Positions 62,407 to 64,000 of a DNA stretch of 64,000 nt are shown here, one piece after another (position 1 is the stretch's first letter; each line of letters opens with the position of its first letter). The translations under genes and the position numbers were made by a program. The notes under the pieces were generated by a model that saw only the letters and a list, made by a program, of their open reading frames with translations, was not told where the DNA came from and made no database searches. This DNA comes from Actinomadura citrea (GTDB lineage Bacteria > Actinomycetota > Actinomycetes > Streptosporangiales > Streptosporangiaceae), in contig NZ_JACCBT010000001.1 in assembly GCF_013409045.1 (NCBI RefSeq), forward strand, positions 4,216,001-4,280,000. Direction: 5' to 3'.

Positions 62407-63645
62407 ATGCGACCACGCCACATTCTTTTCGCCGTCACCGGCGGGACCGGTCATATCCGCCCGACCTTCGGCGTCCTCGACGAACTCTCCGCCCGCGGAT
62501 ACGAAATCAGTTTCGTGACTTCCGGCGACTATTTCGACGACCTGGCGGAGGTCGGGGCCCGGCAGATCCGCCACCGATCGATATTCGAGGACGGTGTCGA
62601 CCTGCCGGAGATGGTCGAGCAGGAGGACGCCGAGGCGCTGACGGTGAGCGCGTTCATCAACGAGAACCTCGCGATGCTCAGGGCGGCGGAGAGCGCTCTG
62701 GACGAGAACCCGCCGGACCTGGTCGTCTACGACATCTTCCCCTTGATCGCCGGACGCCTGCTGGCCGCCAGGTGGCAGCGGCCCGCCGTGTGCATCAACG
62801 GAGGCTTCGCGTCGAACGAGCACTATTCGGTGTGGGAGGCGCTGAGCGCGGTGCACGGGCACCGGCCGATAGTCGAGACCGGGACCTTCCAGCGGATGAT
62901 CTCCGAGCTTCTCCCGGAGTATGGCATCGACCGGTCCCCGACGGAGTTCTGGAACGCGATCGAGGACCTCAACGTCATCTTCCTGCCGCGATCATTCCAG
63001 GTGGAGAGCGACACCTTCGACGACCGTTTCGTGTTCGTCGGGCCGAGCTTCTCGCAAGGGCGGCTCCAGCCGGGATGGCGCCCACCCGACGAGGACCGCG
63101 ACGTGCTTCTCGTTTCCCTGGGATCGACGTTCAACGGGCATCCGGAATTCTTCCGCAGCTGCGCGCAGGCATTCGCGGGCACGCGCTGGCATGTCGTCAT
63201 AGCGACGGGGAACGGCACCGACCCGAAAGCACTCGAGCCGTTGCCGCCCAACGTCGAGGCTCACCAGTACATCTCGTTCATGGAGGTCCTCCGCCACGCG
63301 AAGGCGTTCATCCTTCAGGGCACTCTCGGCGCCACCATGGAGGCCGTCCACTGGGGCTGCCCGATGCTCTACTTCACCGAGTACGCGGTCGAGGCCAGGC
63401 CGTTCGCGGAGCGGTCCGTCGAACTCGGCCTGGGCCATGTGCTCCGGCCCGAGCAGGTCGAGGGGGGAGGCCTCGTCTCGGCGGTGGAGAACCTGGTCGC
63501 CGACGGCGCCGTCCGCCGGCGGATCTCCCGGATGCGCACCGAGGCCCGCGACGCCGGCGGCGCCGCCAGAGCGGCGGAAGTGATCGATTCGTACGCGCGG
63601 CGGGTCGTGTCCCGGCCGGGCGGCGCGTTCGGCGCCGTCCGCTGA
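62407..63645 (+). CDS. Glycosyltransferase 2 (GT1, MGT family)
   Basis: This 412-residue GT-B enzyme starts RHILFAVTGGTGHIRPTFGVL and has the central VLLVSLGSTFNGHPEFF. The donor-binding part LQGTLGATMEAVHWGCPMLY replaces the common HGG triplet with QGT, a deviation from glycosyltransferase 1. ATG 62407 follows GGGGAA; upstream GTG 62404 is possible. It is a second sugar-attaching enzyme, probably using a dTDP-deoxysugar. Confidence 0.9.
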   Translation: MRPRHILFAVTGGTGHIRPTFGVLDELSARGYEISFVTSGDYFDDLAEVGARQIRHRSIFEDGVDLPEMVEQEDAEALTVSAFINENLAMLRAAESALDENPPDLVVYDIFPLIAGRLLAARWQRPAVCINGGFASNEHYSVWEALSAVHGHRPIVETGTFQRMISELLPEYGIDRSPTEFWNAIEDLNVIFLPRSFQVESDTFDDRFVFVGPSFSQGRLQPGWRPPDEDRDVLLVSLGSTFNGHPEFFRSCAQAFAGTRWHVVIATGNGTDPKALEPLPPNVEAHQYISFMEVLRHAKAFILQGTLGATMEAVHWGCPMLYFTEYAVEARPFAERSVELGLGHVLRPEQVEGGGLVSAVENLVADGAVRRRISRMRTEARDAGGAARAAEVIDSYARRVVSRPGGAFGAVR

Positions 63646-63700
63646 CAGGGCGATGGTCGCCTCGTTGAAGAAGGCCATGGCGGGGAAGGGCGGGTAACCG

Positions 63701-64000
63701 ATGGCGGTCGTGGTCACCGGCGGTTGCGGCTTCATCGGCAGCCACCTCGTGGAACGCCTCGCGCACCAGGGCGAGGACGTCATCGTCTACGATCCCGCGG
63801 CGCCGCCGCCCGACCTGGACTGCGGCGGGACCGCCGTCCGCCACGTCAGGGCCGACATCCGCGACGAGCGGGCGCTGGCCGGCGCCATCGGCCCGGACGT
63901 GCACACCGTCTACCACCTCTGCGCGCTGGTCGGGGTCGACCAGTACCTCGACGACCCGCTCGAAGTGATCGACGTCGCGGTCTCCGGCACCCGCAACGTG
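63701..64000 (+). CDS. NAD-dependent epimerase/dehydratase, truncated by window edge
   Basis: The first 100 codons of an extended SDR are present, with the NAD loop VTGGCGFIGSHLVERL and the YHLCALVGVDQYLDDP segment of sugar-nucleotide epimerases and decarboxylases. GGGGAAGGGCGGG precedes ATG 63701. It follows glycosyltransferase 2 by 55 bases and is probably co-transcribed. The rest of the gene, and its exact reaction, lie outside the window. Confidence 0.85.
   Translation, partial: MAVVVTGGCGFIGSHLVERLAHQGEDVIVYDPAAPPPDLDCGGTAVRHVRADIRDERALAGAIGPDVHTVYHLCALVGVDQYLDDPLEVIDVAVSGTRNV

Noticed and set aside
1..64000. CRISPR arrays, tRNA or rRNA genes
   Set aside because: I saw no regularly spaced direct repeats, no tRNA-like cloverleaf and no rRNA segments on reading the intergenic regions.

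Overview
The window comes from a high-GC Gram-positive actinomycete. GC is very high, GTG and TTG starts are frequent, operons use 4-base stop/start overlaps, and the protein families are typical of Actinomadura- or Streptomyces-like bacteria. I cannot fix the genus from sequence alone.

Positions 1 to about 9400 are ordinary metabolism. The 3' end of an acyl-CoA dehydrogenase and its terminator are followed by an L-arabinose utilisation operon: a LacI-type repressor, ribulokinase, ribulose-5-phosphate 4-epimerase, arabinose isomerase, a secreted aldose 1-epimerase and a three-part sugar ABC importer. Two LacI-type operators flank the repressor gene and a strong hairpin closes the unit.

From about 9.8 kb to the right edge the window is most of an enediyne biosynthetic gene cluster. 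The diagnostic core is a tightly overlapped operon at 35296-46014: a DUF1702-type protein (E3/UnbL), an ASPIC/UnbV protein (E4), a membrane UnbU protein (E5), the iterative enediyne polyketide synthase, an E10-type hotdog thioesterase and an F420/NADP-type oxidoreductase. An LmbU-family regulator precedes it. Around the core are tailoring genes (P450, O-methyltransferases, cobalamin radical SAM enzyme, aryl-CoA ligase, CoA-transferase, arylamine N-acetyltransferase, acyltransferase). There are also deoxysugar genes (RmlA, RmlB, an RmlC-like protein, NDP-hexose 2,3-dehydratase, 2,3-enoyl reductase, TylF-type O-methyltransferase, DesVI/TylM1-type N-methyltransferase, two glycosyltransferases, and an epimerase cut by the right edge). 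Candidate self-protection and export genes are a CalC-like SRPBCC protein, an EF-hand protein, a ClpC copy, and an ABC exporter with two permeases. Less expected members are two UbiB/ABC1 atypical kinases, a TldD/TldE protease pair and a PRMT-like methyltransferase. No sugar aminotransferase is present although a sugar N-methyltransferase is, so the cluster probably continues to the right.

The most notable result is regulatory. I find twelve copies of an 18-bp AT-rich motif, consensus RCTAY-N6-YTNAAGT, in intergenic DNA upstream of most accessory operons, including the ClpC copy, but not immediately upstream of the polyketide synthase operon. A second palindrome, CTTATATAAG (one of four copies has one mismatch), lies in the promoters of both ArsR-type regulators and both ABC exporter transcription units; the two ArsR genes appear to be leaderless. 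This suggests two superimposed regulons plus LmbU control of the core. Other notable points are a 223-bp exact inverted repeat inside the two permease genes, a polyketide synthase whose C-terminal phosphopantetheinyl transferase region looks degenerate, and an RmlC-like protein lacking the usual catalytic histidine.
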